Assembly (NCBI GenBank): GCA_009779935.1
Contig: WRAX01000003.1
Span: 46,571-110,570, forward strand
Direction of reading: 5' to 3'
DNA: 64,000 bases
DNA from: Defluviitaleaceae bacterium
GTDB taxonomy: Bacteria; Bacillota; Clostridia; Lachnospirales; WRAX01
The number at the start of each line of letters is the position of its first letter. Position 1 is the stretch's first letter. Below are positions 52,271 through 61,734 of the stretch, one piece after another. The notes below the pieces were generated by a model, which saw only the letters and a program-made list of their open reading frames with translations, did not search any database and had not been told where the DNA came from. Both the position numbers and the translations under genes were made by a program.

Positions 52271-53338
52271 TCACCTCGTGGGTTTTTGATTGGGGTCTGG
52301 TGTGGTGCTGAAACCAAGATTTGATTGTGTAGCAAGGCTTGATTGTGCAACGAGCTTTCGGAAACCGGTGGACACATGGGACATCTCCGCAATAAGTGGA
52401 GCATCTCCCGCCATCCAATTATCAGCAATACCATGATTTGCAATTTCTCGCAGGAAAGCGGCAACCATCACAGTCATCACATAGCTATCCAATATACATC
52501 TTTTAACTGCTCCCATCACAAGAATAAAGACCACAGCTGATGTAATCATATCCGAGCTACCAGACATTACCCCATTGTAAAGCCAGATGAATCCCATCAC
52601 ATAAAATGCCAGCGACACTAAAAAGGAATACAGGGTAGCAAGGGCGGCTTGCTTTGCCATGGCTCTCCATCCACGTACATAACTTATCACGCCCAACACC
52701 GAAGCACGTAGGGGGCTGATATCCTCGCGCAAGAATGTAAATGCCAGACAACAATCATCAACATGCCGTAGCAACTTGCCCTTAAAAGCTCTAACAGGCA
52801 ATGCCAAAAATCCAAGGGATGATGTTGCGCTATTCATCATTGGTTGCAGTTCAACTAATGCCCTGTGTACCATTTTATCAATTACGAAAAATATATTTGC
52901 CTTGGCAAATTTCTTCTTAACCCGTTCCATGCCATAAGCCACTTGGTAGTCGGGTATACTGTTAAAATTCACAGCTCTAACAATGACAGAGATGTGGCCG
53001 ACACGAAACATGAAGCGCAAGTATCTTTTGAAGATGAAGCCCAATAAAGGCAAGACCACCACGGCCAAAAAGATGCCCCATAAAGCATGGCTGCCAAAGT
53101 TAGTCCATGTATCCCAGTTAGTCCAGCAATACCATGAAGCGGTAATATGTTGCATGGAAATAAACCCACGAACCAGTAAGGCTATGATAAGGGTTAGGAG
53201 TGCCACGAACAGCAACCGCAAGCCCAACTTGATAAAGACGAAAGGCAGAGTTCCTTTGAAAATTTCAAAAGGCGTTAGGACGGTTGTTGGGTTGAGTGAC
53301 ATATTTTTTATTGGTGTGTTACTATTGTTTTTAGCCAT
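52271..53338 (-). CDS. Hypothetical membrane protein of the conjugative element
   Basis: 355 residues with about five helices (around 33-58, 85-105, 230-260, 270-290 and 295-320). The cytoplasmic central part is basic and contains GMERVKKKFAKANIFFVIDKMVHRAL. No family recognised. The start ATG at 53338 is set by AAGGAG; the frame is open to 53716, but that part overlaps the repeat region. Co-directional with the relaxase. Confidence 0.6.
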   Translation of the reverse strand: MAKNNSNTPIKNMSLNPTTVLTPFEIFKGTLPFVFIKLGLRLLFVALLTLIIALLVRGFISMQHITASWYCWTNWDTWTNFGSHALWGIFLAVVVLPLLGFIFKRYLRFMFRVGHISVIVRAVNFNSIPDYQVAYGMERVKKKFAKANIFFVIDKMVHRALVELQPMMNSATSSLGFLALPVRAFKGKLLRHVDDCCLAFTFLREDISPLRASVLGVISYVRGWRAMAKQAALATLYSFLVSLAFYVMGFIWLYNGVMSGSSDMITSAVVFILVMGAVKRCILDSYVMTVMVAAFLREIANHGIADNWMAGDAPLIAEMSHVSTGFRKLVAQSSLATQSNLGFSTTPDPNQKPTR

Positions 53339-53812
53339 ATGATAGTCTCCTTGTGGTGGGATGGACTTCGATTTCACCCGGTAGATTTTTAATAGATTCA
53401 GATTTTGAACAGCAATTTGCAAATCCAAAATCAACAGCCCATAGAGCGAAAGCGTTAAAAAAGTGGTCGCCAAAGGCACGAGATAAAAGGGGTCAAAATT
53501 GCATGATTCAACTTTGGCAAGCAGGGAGTCGTGGGCCCATGCCCTCGACTCCCGCTTGTTGGTGCTGCGCCCCAAGCCCCCCCAAGAGCAGGTCGCACTC
53601 CCTGCGGTCGCACTCCCCAAAAACCAGAAGACCCATCTGCGAAGGGTGCTTCTAAAATGAAAGGCAGCCCGGCAAAAGGCAGTACGAAAATTCCAAGACC
53701 TCGTGACAAAACACAATACAAAACTTTAAGACCCCCATCATAAATTCCAAGACCAAATTTACATATCCTCAACAAAAATTGCACTACTAAAATTCCAAGA
53801 CCTCCGGCACAA
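53339..53812. other. 470-bp repeat-rich non-coding gap next to the relaxase: candidate oriT region
   Basis: It holds a 30-base hairpin (GGGAGTCG at 53524-53531 with CGACTCCC at 53546-53553, inner GGGC/GCCC). A 12-base direct repeat GGTCGCACTCCC follows at 53591-53602 and 53606-53617, and three copies of AAATTCCAAGACC at 53688, 53742 and 53790, with a degenerate one at 53721. Such features near a relaxase are typical of transfer origins, but the nic site is not identified. Confidence 0.5.
53688..53802. repeat. Iteron-like direct repeats AAATTCCAAGACC
   Basis: Three exact 13-base copies at 53688-53700, 53742-53754 and 53790-53802 and one degenerate copy AAACTTTAAGACC at 53721-53733. Confidence 0.8.
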
Positions 53813-55324
53813 TTATCGTCCCACCTGTACATGGTCAAGATTTGGTTGGGACAACTGGTGAGTGGGAGCATTTAGCAAAGCGCGGCTAACGGCTTTTACC
53901 TTGGAAAGCTCACGCACCTCTTTACTATACTTCCTATGATTATTGGACTGTTTGCCCCGTTCCTTTTGCAGAGCCGCCCTCTCCCTTCGCAAGTCATCGG
54001 TATGCGGCACGGGCTTACCTTTTGACTTACCGTAGCCATGCTGGGTAAAATAATTTATAGCCGCTTCATAGCGCATAAGTGTGGCTCGGTTGGCTTCATA
54101 AAACTGCGGTGCAGGGTGTGGGGTGCCTTTGATTTTATCCGTGGCGGATGGTTGCCAAGCTTTAAGTTTGACATACTGCTCATGAACGGGCGCACCCTCG
54201 TTGTAGTTCTTGATTTCAATTGATAACTCATCTATCTCCGCCAACCGCTTGTCGGTGCTCACAAGAGCATCACCAGCCAAGTCCTGCTTGTTCCGGACTG
54301 CTTCCAGCCGCCCATCCAGCTTGTCCAAAGTGTCAATGCCATGTTGGTTAAGATAGGACAGGGCATTGATTGCATCTCTATCTTTGTAGCCAGCTTCCAG
54401 CAGGGCATGGATGGAGGATTGTAGTTGGGCTAAAAAGCTTTGTGGTTCCGGTTGATGCAGTGCAGTCGATAAATCGGCGGAGGGTGTATTTGATGCATCA
54501 ATATGTGCCATCTCTTTGTGGTTGGATAGCTTGGATTCAATATCGTCCTTACCGTAACCCTCGCCCAAAGATTTTTCTGTCAGCCTGATGGGCTGCTTAT
54601 AATCTTTGTGGGACAGAGAAATGTTTTTGCCACGTTGCTTTGCCAACCAGCCAAAATCATTTTTAAGAACTTCCAAAAACTCTTTAAGGTTTTTGGGTTG
54701 GTGCTTGTGTAGGGCGAGGTCTATATTAGCTCGCAATGCATCACGGTTGGTTAGTCGGGTGTATTTATTATCTTGTCTATATTGGGCGGTCAGCTTCTTA
54801 CTAAGCGAACTCTGCTTGGGATTTTCAATAATAGATAAACCATTTTCAAGACAGATGTGGTCACTGGTTCTTCGTAAAGCTATGGCTGGCCAGTCAGAGT
54901 TTTTGAACTTCTTGTCCAAATCCAATTGTACAGCATTAAAGTATATGTGATTATGAACATGACCCCTGTCCACATGTGTACCAACCACAAAAGCATGGTT
55001 TCCCTTGGTAAACCGCAGGGCAGTTTCATAACCTATGCGGTTGGCTTCATCTGGCGAAATTTCACCCGGCTTAAAAGACTGCTTCATGTGATACAATAGC
55101 ACATCCTTATGGACAGGAAGCTCACGACCACCCGCAGCGTGGTACTGGTGCTTGCTTTGCAAGAATTTCTGGGGTGCAGTGCTTGGGGTGCATCCGTAAA
55201 CTGACACAAGTTGTCCGCCATCTGTCTTTTCGGGATTAATGCCGTAATTGATACAGTCACTCATGGTGTTGGATACGGACTTGCCACCCGATGCTTTGAT
55301 GGAACTAATATGCGTCCATGCCAT
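53813..55324 (-). CDS. MobP-type relaxase / mobilization nuclease
   Basis: 503 residues. The N-terminal relaxase domain (PF03432-like, residues 1-250) has the three-His motif in HVDRGHVHNHIYFNAV (about residues 115-130) and a candidate catalytic Tyr near the N-terminus (DCINYGINPEK). The C-terminal half is helical with coiled-coil potential and a basic end. It would nick oriT and lead the strand into the recipient. Its ATG overlaps the stop of the M23 gene by one base. Confidence 0.9.
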   Translation of the reverse strand: MAWTHISSIKASGGKSVSNTMSDCINYGINPEKTDGGQLVSVYGCTPSTAPQKFLQSKHQYHAAGGRELPVHKDVLLYHMKQSFKPGEISPDEANRIGYETALRFTKGNHAFVVGTHVDRGHVHNHIYFNAVQLDLDKKFKNSDWPAIALRRTSDHICLENGLSIIENPKQSSLSKKLTAQYRQDNKYTRLTNRDALRANIDLALHKHQPKNLKEFLEVLKNDFGWLAKQRGKNISLSHKDYKQPIRLTEKSLGEGYGKDDIESKLSNHKEMAHIDASNTPSADLSTALHQPEPQSFLAQLQSSIHALLEAGYKDRDAINALSYLNQHGIDTLDKLDGRLEAVRNKQDLAGDALVSTDKRLAEIDELSIEIKNYNEGAPVHEQYVKLKAWQPSATDKIKGTPHPAPQFYEANRATLMRYEAAINYFTQHGYGKSKGKPVPHTDDLRRERAALQKERGKQSNNHRKYSKEVRELSKVKAVSRALLNAPTHQLSQPNLDHVQVGR

Positions 55325-57000
55325 TAATCATCATCCCCAATAAACCCAAATATAAAGGGATTAAAATGAGTACGATTACCCAGCCAATTTGTCCGTATAA
55401 TCTCAAAATGCAAGTGCGCCCCTGTGGATGCTCCTGTACTACCCACCATGCCAATGGGGTCGCCCGCTTCCAGCTCTTGCCCTACATATACGGATATTTG
55501 GTGTAAGTGGGCGTATCTGGTATGTATCATATAGGGCAATCGTGGCGGAAATAACCGGGCGGGGATGTAGTGAGTTATCTCAACCCAATTTCCAAAGCCA
55601 TTAGCTTGGTATTCCGCCCTTGTAACCACACCGCCTTGGCTCGCCAATACTGGTATGCCTGTGGGCAAGGCAATGTCTGTACCACGGTGCATCTGGCGAG
55701 TGAGCGAGAAAGGGTCAAGGCGATAACCAAAATGGCTGCTTACAAACCCATCCCAACGAAAGGGAAAAGGCGAACCAACAAACTGCCTGTTGCCGTGTCC
55801 AATCTCTAAAAACATGTCGAAATGTTCTTCTTGGTCCGCACCCTCTTCCCTATCGGGGTTATTCCTAAACATCTCCCTAAACAAAAACTCCATAGGGGTG
55901 GCGTTTAGGTATATGTGCATAGAATGCCACTCATATTCAATCACCACAGGCTCTTGCCATTCTACCCAGACCCAATCTTCAATCCAATGGGAGTAGCCAT
56001 CATCATCATACTCATACCACCCATGGTCTTGATATTCGCCAAAAGTCATAATGACTGTGCGGCTTCGTATCTCATAAAAGTCTTCGGTGATTATCTCATA
56101 TTGCTGGTCAATTAACCCAAAAATCCTTGGGCGTATTTGTGGGTAGTTTATTTCATCGTGATATAGTGCCGTGAAACCCGATAACAGTACGTGGGGACAA
56201 TGGCGTATTGCCCCCATAAGGGGCATTACCAATATCCTCGTGGCAACTTCATCTCCGAAAAGGTCGCCTATGGTGAGTGGCCCGGTCTCCAATGACCACG
56301 TACCCACAAGGCGAACTTGCTCCCCTCCGTTTAGAAATGATGCCGCCTCGTTAAAACCACCAACGCCCATGCTTAGCAGATATTCCTTTACAACCACTTC
56401 ACCTTCGGTATAGGCTATTGTAGTACTATTCAAATCGTAGTCATCGGCGAGGTAGCTGGTGATGGCAATAGTTGTTGCCATGATGATAACCATCATAATT
56501 AAGGCCACAATTGCTGCTATTACAAGAATGGCAAGTGCAATACCGCCAACAATGGCAAGTACATAGGGATTGGTCATGGCCGCCCTAATCCCTCTGCCAA
56601 TCCATCTACGCAACGCCCTTAGCGATGTAGGTATCCAGCTTCTGGGGTTTAGTAGCCGAAAGTTTACTAAGGCTAACGACCTTTGCCGCATCATGCGCAT
56701 TTTTGCTCTGCGCTGGATTTTATCCCTTGCAGATTTATAGGCGGAGCTGTCAATACCGCTTGTCCGTGCAACATTGGCAAGCTTGGCTTTATCACTTGTG
56801 CTTCTAAGTTTGCCGCCTAAGCTTTGACTAGCAACCTTGCCTACACGCTGAGTCTTTTTAGCCCAGCCGGAAACCTGCTTGGAAAAGTCTTCCTCCTCAT
56901 TGCCCGTGTCAGCCATTTTGCCCGGAGCCAAGGTTCTGCCCACTTGGGAGGCGAATTGAGATAGATGGGGTGCAATAGGGTCTATTTTATCGGGTTTCAT
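55324..57000 (-). CDS. M23 peptidase of the conjugative apparatus
   Basis: 558 residues. A long basic cytoplasmic N-terminus and one membrane helix (about residues 150-185, IALAILVIAAIVALIMMVIIM) lead to an external domain. The C-terminal peptidase_M23 part has SHFGYR, HRGTDIALP, RYAHLHQ and HLHFEI zinc/active-site motifs (about 440-540). This type opens the cell wall locally for the mating channel. The ATG at 57000 follows GGAGGCG; the frame reaches 57018. Confidence 0.88.
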   Translation of the reverse strand: MKPDKIDPIAPHLSQFASQVGRTLAPGKMADTGNEEEDFSKQVSGWAKKTQRVGKVASQSLGGKLRSTSDKAKLANVARTSGIDSSAYKSARDKIQRRAKMRMMRQRSLALVNFRLLNPRSWIPTSLRALRRWIGRGIRAAMTNPYVLAIVGGIALAILVIAAIVALIMMVIIMATTIAITSYLADDYDLNSTTIAYTEGEVVVKEYLLSMGVGGFNEAASFLNGGEQVRLVGTWSLETGPLTIGDLFGDEVATRILVMPLMGAIRHCPHVLLSGFTALYHDEINYPQIRPRIFGLIDQQYEIITEDFYEIRSRTVIMTFGEYQDHGWYEYDDDGYSHWIEDWVWVEWQEPVVIEYEWHSMHIYLNATPMEFLFREMFRNNPDREEGADQEEHFDMFLEIGHGNRQFVGSPFPFRWDGFVSSHFGYRLDPFSLTRQMHRGTDIALPTGIPVLASQGGVVTRAEYQANGFGNWVEITHYIPARLFPPRLPYMIHTRYAHLHQISVYVGQELEAGDPIGMVGSTGASTGAHLHFEIIRTNWLGNRTHFNPFIFGFIGDDD

Positions 57001-57067
57001 TGTTTCGCCTCCTTTCAACAGGCTCCTGCTTTCGCCGTTGCCATCTGCGCAACTATCTAAAAATCGA

Positions 57068-57096
57068 TTGACATTATACCTAAATTTGTGTATAAT
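57068..57096 (+). promoter_or_regulatory. Promoter of the antitoxin gene
   Basis: TTGACA at 57068-57073, 17-base spacer, TATAAT at 57091-57096, both perfect. Confidence 0.85.
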
Positions 57097-57128
57097 ATTG
57101 ATATAAGATTAATTTAACGGAGGTAATT

Positions 57129-57416
57129 ATGCCAACAATTAAGCCCAGCGCATATCTGCGCAATAATTATAACGAGGTGTCCGAGTTTTGTCATTCCAAT
57201 GATGAGCCCATGTTTATCACCAAAAACGGTCATGGTGACTTGGCAGTTATGAGCATTAAGACTTATCAAAGGCTTTTTGGCCGTTATGAGCTTTACAACT
57301 TACTGGACGAAGGCATGGAAGATATAAAGGCGGGCAATTATAGAAAGTTTGATGACTTTGTAGCGGAGTTTAGAAAGGAAATGTACCAAGATGACACACA
57401 CAATACACTTATCTAA
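57129..57416 (+). CDS. Phd/YefM-type antitoxin
   Basis: 95 residues. The N-terminal DNA-binding part begins IKPSAYLRNNYNEVSEFCHSNDEPMFITKNGHGDLAVMSIKTYQRL, the usual start of YefM/RelB-like antitoxins, split over helix and strand. The C-terminal helix would wrap a ParE/RelE toxin. GGAGG ribosome-binding site and own promoter. It lies on the plus strand, opposite to the conjugation genes, and overlaps the toxin pseudogene by 26 bases. Confidence 0.85.
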   Translation: MPTIKPSAYLRNNYNEVSEFCHSNDEPMFITKNGHGDLAVMSIKTYQRLFGRYELYNLLDEGMEDIKAGNYRKFDDFVAEFRKEMYQDDTHNTLI

Positions 57417-57548
57417 ACTGGCGGAAATCGATTTACAGCATATATACACTCATATTGCAGAGGAACTGCAAAGTCCTATGTGGCTCGTGTACTTCATGGC
57501 CGCCAGGACTGGGTTAATATTTTAAGGAATGACGAGCAGGAGCAGTAA
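57391..57548 (+). pseudogene. ParE/RelE-type toxin with internal deletion
   Basis: The start encodes THTIHLSKLAEIDLQHIY and HIAEELQSP, the N-terminus of a ParE toxin. Then, after a frameshift, YVARVLHGRQDWVNIL is the usual C-terminal strand and active end. About 45-50 residues of the middle are missing. In the first frame a stop follows after 44 codons. Confidence 0.8.
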
Positions 57549-57894
57549 CCAATCTCAAAATCTCACCAACTTCATGGGCAAGTGCGTTGTAATCCCTGCG
57601 CAAGGCATCCACATCAGCCGCCCGCACGGCTTGTCCGCTGTTGGCTGCCCTTGCAATCTGATTCAGGTTATTGGTAGCGTTGGACATCAAAAACATCAAT
57701 TTATTCAAACCGGATAAATCCACATTTAAGATGCAGCCTTGATTAACCATTGTTCTTATGAAATTGGAGCGGTTTTTTGCCCCCGCCTGCCCCATCCTCT
57801 CCGATAAGGAAGCCAATTCCTCATCGGAGAGGTATATTTTTATGCAGTTGTTTCTGGCTATGGGCTTATCTTCCTTCATGGTCGTGGGTGTCAT
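57514..57894 (-). CDS. MobC-type relaxosome protein
   Basis: 126 residues. IKIYLSDEELASLSERMGQAGAKNRSNFIRTMVNQG is a ribbon-helix-helix segment, and the C-terminal half (LNQIARAANSGQAVRAADVDALRRDYNALAHEV) is the usual MobC helix. It assists the relaxase at oriT. The ATG at 57894 has GGAG seven bases upstream; an ATG at 57879 lacks one. It overlaps the end of the DUF4366 gene and, on the other strand, the toxin pseudogene. Confidence 0.82.
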   Translation of the reverse strand: MTPTTMKEDKPIARNNCIKIYLSDEELASLSERMGQAGAKNRSNFIRTMVNQGCILNVDLSGLNKLMFLMSNATNNLNQIARAANSGQAVRAADVDALRRDYNALAHEVGEILRLVTAPARHSLKY

Positions 57895-58924
57895 AGGCAA
57901 ACTCCGCAGGGCTATCATCAAAAGCATTGTCGGCACTTTCAAGGGATTGGAAGTCCGGGTCGCTGACTTCCGCCATGATATGGTCGCTCTCTTGTGTAAA
58001 CTCATCATTGCCATCTTCAATTAAGAAGTCCTCTGCATACTCGTCATCATTAGTGCCAAAGGATTCCAAGTTGGCTGCACTCTTTTTCTTGCGGGAGCGT
58101 GCATAGAAAAAGAATATTGCGCCCATCATTGCCAGGATTGCAAACAGGGCAACGGGGCTCATCCCAGCCCTGCGACCACCCCCCTCTGCTTCTGATGGGG
58201 CAGCAGTCTGGTTCTGGGCTTGATGGAAACCACCTGTAAATCCACTTGGCATCCCGCCTCGCTGGATGCTGGCATATTCGTCCACTTGCCCGGCAAGCGA
58301 CATAAGGTAAAACTCTGTTACCGGGGCTAAGAAGTAAACATTGTTTTCCTCCCTGCTTCTGTCGATGATGAGGAAAAACACATTGCCCGCTTGGCTGTTG
58401 ATGGTGATAAACTCCATATCACCAACCATGATTGAATCCACCAGCTCACCGCCACCACTGGGGGTTAGGGATGATGGGCTTGGTAATATAACTTGACCAT
58501 TGGTTTCTAATAGGTCGGGTAATGGTTCTGGTGGCATTTCTGGTGCGGCATCTTCTTGGTAAAGTGACAAAACATCCACGTTTATGCCGAATAGGTCGAA
58601 AAACCAGTCTGGGGGTGGTTCGTCCGGTAGTCCGGATATGTTGATTTCCTCGGGTTCTGGGGGACTTGTGGTAACGGGTGCTTGTGGAGCCACAGTTTGG
58701 CTGCTTGCGCTTTGACCACCAGCACCAACCTCCAAATCTGACACAGGTGTAATGGATAAAATGTTTAATGGCGTGTGATTAATTGCATTTCTGCCGTTTT
58801 GGTATGTATGGATATTATAAGACGGTGCGTCATCCACTTCATCACCAAACACTATTAACGGTGAAAATACCATGGTGAAAATGAGAATGGATAGAATTGG
58901 TAAAGCTCTTAACCATTTAGTCAT
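57866..58924 (-). CDS. DUF4366 (CD1107-type) mobile element protein
   Basis: 352 residues. Signal peptide (LPILSILIFTMVFSPLIVFG), a Pro-rich extracellular region, a conserved domain MVGDMEFITINSQAGNVFFLIIDRSREENNVYFLAPV (about 180-225), one C-terminal helix (about 265-285) and a very acidic cytoplasmic tail. It belongs to the conserved set of clostridial conjugative elements; the role is unknown. The ATG at 58924 overlaps the end of the DUF4315 gene. Confidence 0.85.
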   Translation of the reverse strand: MTKWLRALPILSILIFTMVFSPLIVFGDEVDDAPSYNIHTYQNGRNAINHTPLNILSITPVSDLEVGAGGQSASSQTVAPQAPVTTSPPEPEEINISGLPDEPPPDWFFDLFGINVDVLSLYQEDAAPEMPPEPLPDLLETNGQVILPSPSSLTPSGGGELVDSIMVGDMEFITINSQAGNVFFLIIDRSREENNVYFLAPVTEFYLMSLAGQVDEYASIQRGGMPSGFTGGFHQAQNQTAAPSEAEGGGRRAGMSPVALFAILAMMGAIFFFYARSRKKKSAANLESFGTNDDEYAEDFLIEDGNDEFTQESDHIMAEVSDPDFQSLESADNAFDDSPAEFAYDTHDHEGR

Positions 58925-59177
58925 TGCTTGGCTCCTCCTTTGTTGGCTTTGCTCGAAATGTGCTGTGTAGCAGTTCTTCAATATTCGCAAGGGGTACATC
59001 ATATTTTTGCATAACTCCTTGAATGATGCCACTTTCAATCTCCTTGCCTCTAAGTTCCAAGTCGGCAACCTCCTTTTTGGCGGCTGATAGCTGCTCTTCA
59101 ATCCTTTTAACCTTGGCACTGGCTTCTGCAATGCGTTTTTTATTGCTTTCCAGCAATTTATGTTGATATGTGCTCAT
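58917..59177 (-). CDS. DUF4315 family mobile element protein
   Basis: 86 residues, coiled coil over most of its length (LLESNKKRIAEASAKVKRIEEQLSAAKKEVADLELRGKEIE split in heptads), then IIQGVMQKYDVPLANIEELL. Typical small protein between virB4 and the DUF4366 gene in Tn1549-like elements. Both ends overlap its neighbours (58924 and 59158). Confidence 0.85.
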   Translation of the reverse strand: MSTYQHKLLESNKKRIAEASAKVKRIEEQLSAAKKEVADLELRGKEIESGIIQGVMQKYDVPLANIEELLHSTFRAKPTKEEPSND

Positions 59178-61734
59178 TGGCTGCCTCCTCATCTGGGGCA
59201 GGGCTATTACCTGCGCTTCCGTGTTTTTCATTAGGCTTGGTGGACATCAGCTTGTACAGCTGGGTATCTGTTGGGAAATTGTCTACCGAAGCGATTATAA
59301 TATTGCCATACTTGATTAAGGCATCTCCCGGGGATGCGTTAGTTACGTGGTTAAGCAGTTTTGGCGAGATATTAAAGCGTTCTGCCAAAATCTTGCCATC
59401 ATCAGGGGCTTGGTCAAGAAGTGCCACAAACTCACAGTTTTCAAGAATGGTTGCAACTTGGGGTGATTGTAAAAATTCCTTTACATTCTGGGTGATAACG
59501 CTGGGTATTGCGCCCCACTTTCTGAATCGTTTATACATCTCGGCAGAATATGATGCAGTCTGCTGATGTCGGATTAAAAGGTGAAACTCATCAAAATATG
59601 TCCAAGTTCCACGCCTATCCTTTCTGTTTTGAGACACCCTTGACCATATTTGGTCTTGGATGACAAGCATTGCCAGCGGCCGCATGCTTTCTCCCAGTGA
59701 TTTTGTATCAAAGCAGATAATGCGGTTTTTGGTGTCTATATCGGTTTGGTGGTTGAACATGGTGTATGAGCCATGCACAAAGTGGTGAAGGGCTTGCGCC
59801 AAGCCTTGTGACTTTTCTTCCCAGTTTTTGCTGGTGGGCTCTTTGGGGTCAGCTTCAATCATCAGCGCATTGTACAAATCTTCTAATATGGGCATATTTG
59901 CAGGAGTAGGATTTTCAAGATATTCTCTGTACACCACATTCACACAGTGGTCAATGATGGACTTTTCTACATCCTCAAGCCCCATGGGTCTTGTAGTGAT
60001 AACTTCCATCATCGCTGTTACAAACTCGCTTTTCAGCTCTATTGGGTCGTTAGGCTCTTCTGGTGTGCCGTAATCCAGCACAATGTCCATGGGATTTATA
60101 TGGCTTTTTGTTGATGATGAAAGCTTAATTACCGTGCCGCCCAACCTTTCAATCAGGGCGGAATATTCACCCTCTGGGTCAAGCACCAAAATGGTGTCGG
60201 ATGTTGCCAGAAAAACGTGAACAAACTCTCTTTTCACAAGGAAGGATTTGCCACTGCCGGGAATGCCCAGCACAACGCCATTTGCATTTTTAAGATGCTT
60301 ACGATTGGCAAGGATAACTTTGCCTGAAATTGCGTTAGTGCCGTAATAAATGGCTTCCTTGTCTTCTTGGAATATTTCTTGTGTAGAAAATGGGATAAAG
60401 GCTGCCAAAGCGGATGTTATCAGCTTGCGGGACAATGGCTCCGGTGTTTGATTAACGCCAAGTGCCAGCGATGACATCAGCCCCTGCTCCTGCATGTATC
60501 CCATCCTGCGAAGTTTGCAGCCGTATTGGGATGCAAGGCTTTTGGTTGCGGTTATCCTGCTGGTTAGGTCATTGGGATTTTGTGCAAGATGCGTTACAAG
60601 GAAGTGTGTATCAAAATATTCTTCATTGCCCTGTAACTCACTTATTAGGCTTTTTGCCGCATCGGAATACATTTGGATATCCGGCGGTAAAATGTCCGAA
60701 TCATGGTTGTTTGCAAAAGCTTTTTTCTGCCTGCTGGCTTTTGCTGCATCAACATCAGATAACTTGCCCTTAGCGTATTTTAGAGCCTTGGTTTTATCCA
60801 TAGGGCGTATATGCTGATTTATCATTATTGGATAGTCCGTATCCAATAATTTAGTTAAGAATTTATCGGGCAATTCCTCGGTAGATATTTCCAGATAAGA
60901 CATTGCCCCAAAAGTTAATCGACCTGTTTTGTGTGGGGCTGACAGCACAAATGTTTCCGGCTGGAAACGGAAATCTTCCGGCTTTATGTAGTCCTTGGTT
61001 GGGGCGTTCTTATTGTTATCTTTGGGAAAGTCTTTCATTGAAAACTTGTCCGCCGGGCTTGGATTTAATTGCTTGTGTAGCAGCCTTAGCCGCTCTCGCC
61101 CATCCAGCGGGTAAGCCATAACCCTAAGTCCGGCAAAAACATCCAATATCTCTTTTTCAATACGGTTAAGCCTATTGGCAGCATCTTTTATATTCTTCGC
61201 ATGGATGCCAAAGGTTGCGTATTTTCGCTTAATTAAGCCTTTGTTGGCTTGGAATAATTTTTGTTTTAGCATGGTATAAAATTCTTTACGTATGCTTTCG
61301 AACTGGTCTTTCTTGCCACTAAGCTTAATTGCCGCTTCAATCTCCCGCAAATCCGGGTAATAATTGATGTAAGTTAGTTGTAGGGTTATTTCCTCGTTAA
61401 AAGAATTAAGCAACTGACACCAATAACCGAAAACCCTTTGTTTTTCATATGTACCCGCCAATTGAAAGTTTGTGTCCTCAAATGCAATGGTTTTGGTGTA
61501 GTAATCTTCGGATACTTGGCACAGGCCACTGGGAAGCATCAAAGTGTAAGGTATTGTATCTTCAACAGTGACGGGCGGTATTACTTGTCCAAAAGCCTTT
61601 TTGTATACAAATTCCTTTGACCGGGCGAGGAAGGACTTAGCTTGTGGTGGGCTTATGGGTGGTTGTTTTGGGCTTTGACGGGCTTGTTGTTGTGGTGGCT
61701 TTGTTTGTGGGACTTGTGACCTTACTTGCAACAT
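59158..61734 (-). CDS. VirB4/TraE-type conjugation ATPase
   Basis: 858 residues. After a Pro/Gln-rich start the N-terminal domain covers about 45-440. The ATPase domain has Walker A GIPGSGKSF near residue 490, Walker B ILVLDPEGEYS and later TWTYFDEFHLL, then SVITQNVKEFL. It powers pilus/channel assembly of the type IV secretion system. GAGGAGGTG sits directly before the ATG. The first 98 bases overlap the end of the PrgI gene in another frame. Confidence 0.95.
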   Translation of the reverse strand: MLQVRSQVPQTKPPQQQARQSPKQPPISPPQAKSFLARSKEFVYKKAFGQVIPPVTVEDTIPYTLMLPSGLCQVSEDYYTKTIAFEDTNFQLAGTYEKQRVFGYWCQLLNSFNEEITLQLTYINYYPDLREIEAAIKLSGKKDQFESIRKEFYTMLKQKLFQANKGLIKRKYATFGIHAKNIKDAANRLNRIEKEILDVFAGLRVMAYPLDGRERLRLLHKQLNPSPADKFSMKDFPKDNNKNAPTKDYIKPEDFRFQPETFVLSAPHKTGRLTFGAMSYLEISTEELPDKFLTKLLDTDYPIMINQHIRPMDKTKALKYAKGKLSDVDAAKASRQKKAFANNHDSDILPPDIQMYSDAAKSLISELQGNEEYFDTHFLVTHLAQNPNDLTSRITATKSLASQYGCKLRRMGYMQEQGLMSSLALGVNQTPEPLSRKLITSALAAFIPFSTQEIFQEDKEAIYYGTNAISGKVILANRKHLKNANGVVLGIPGSGKSFLVKREFVHVFLATSDTILVLDPEGEYSALIERLGGTVIKLSSSTKSHINPMDIVLDYGTPEEPNDPIELKSEFVTAMMEVITTRPMGLEDVEKSIIDHCVNVVYREYLENPTPANMPILEDLYNALMIEADPKEPTSKNWEEKSQGLAQALHHFVHGSYTMFNHQTDIDTKNRIICFDTKSLGESMRPLAMLVIQDQIWSRVSQNRKDRRGTWTYFDEFHLLIRHQQTASYSAEMYKRFRKWGAIPSVITQNVKEFLQSPQVATILENCEFVALLDQAPDDGKILAERFNISPKLLNHVTNASPGDALIKYGNIIIASVDNFPTDTQLYKLMSTKPNEKHGSAGNSPAPDEEAANEHIST

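Noticed and set aside
53688..53802. CRISPR array
   Set aside because: Repeats are only 13 bases, unevenly spaced (33, 21 and 48 bases start to start), and no cas genes are near.
53455..53871. Minus-strand open frame with repeated GLGI motifs
   Set aside because: The peptide repeats follow from the 13-base DNA repeats. It overlaps the relaxase end in another frame and has no ribosome-binding site.
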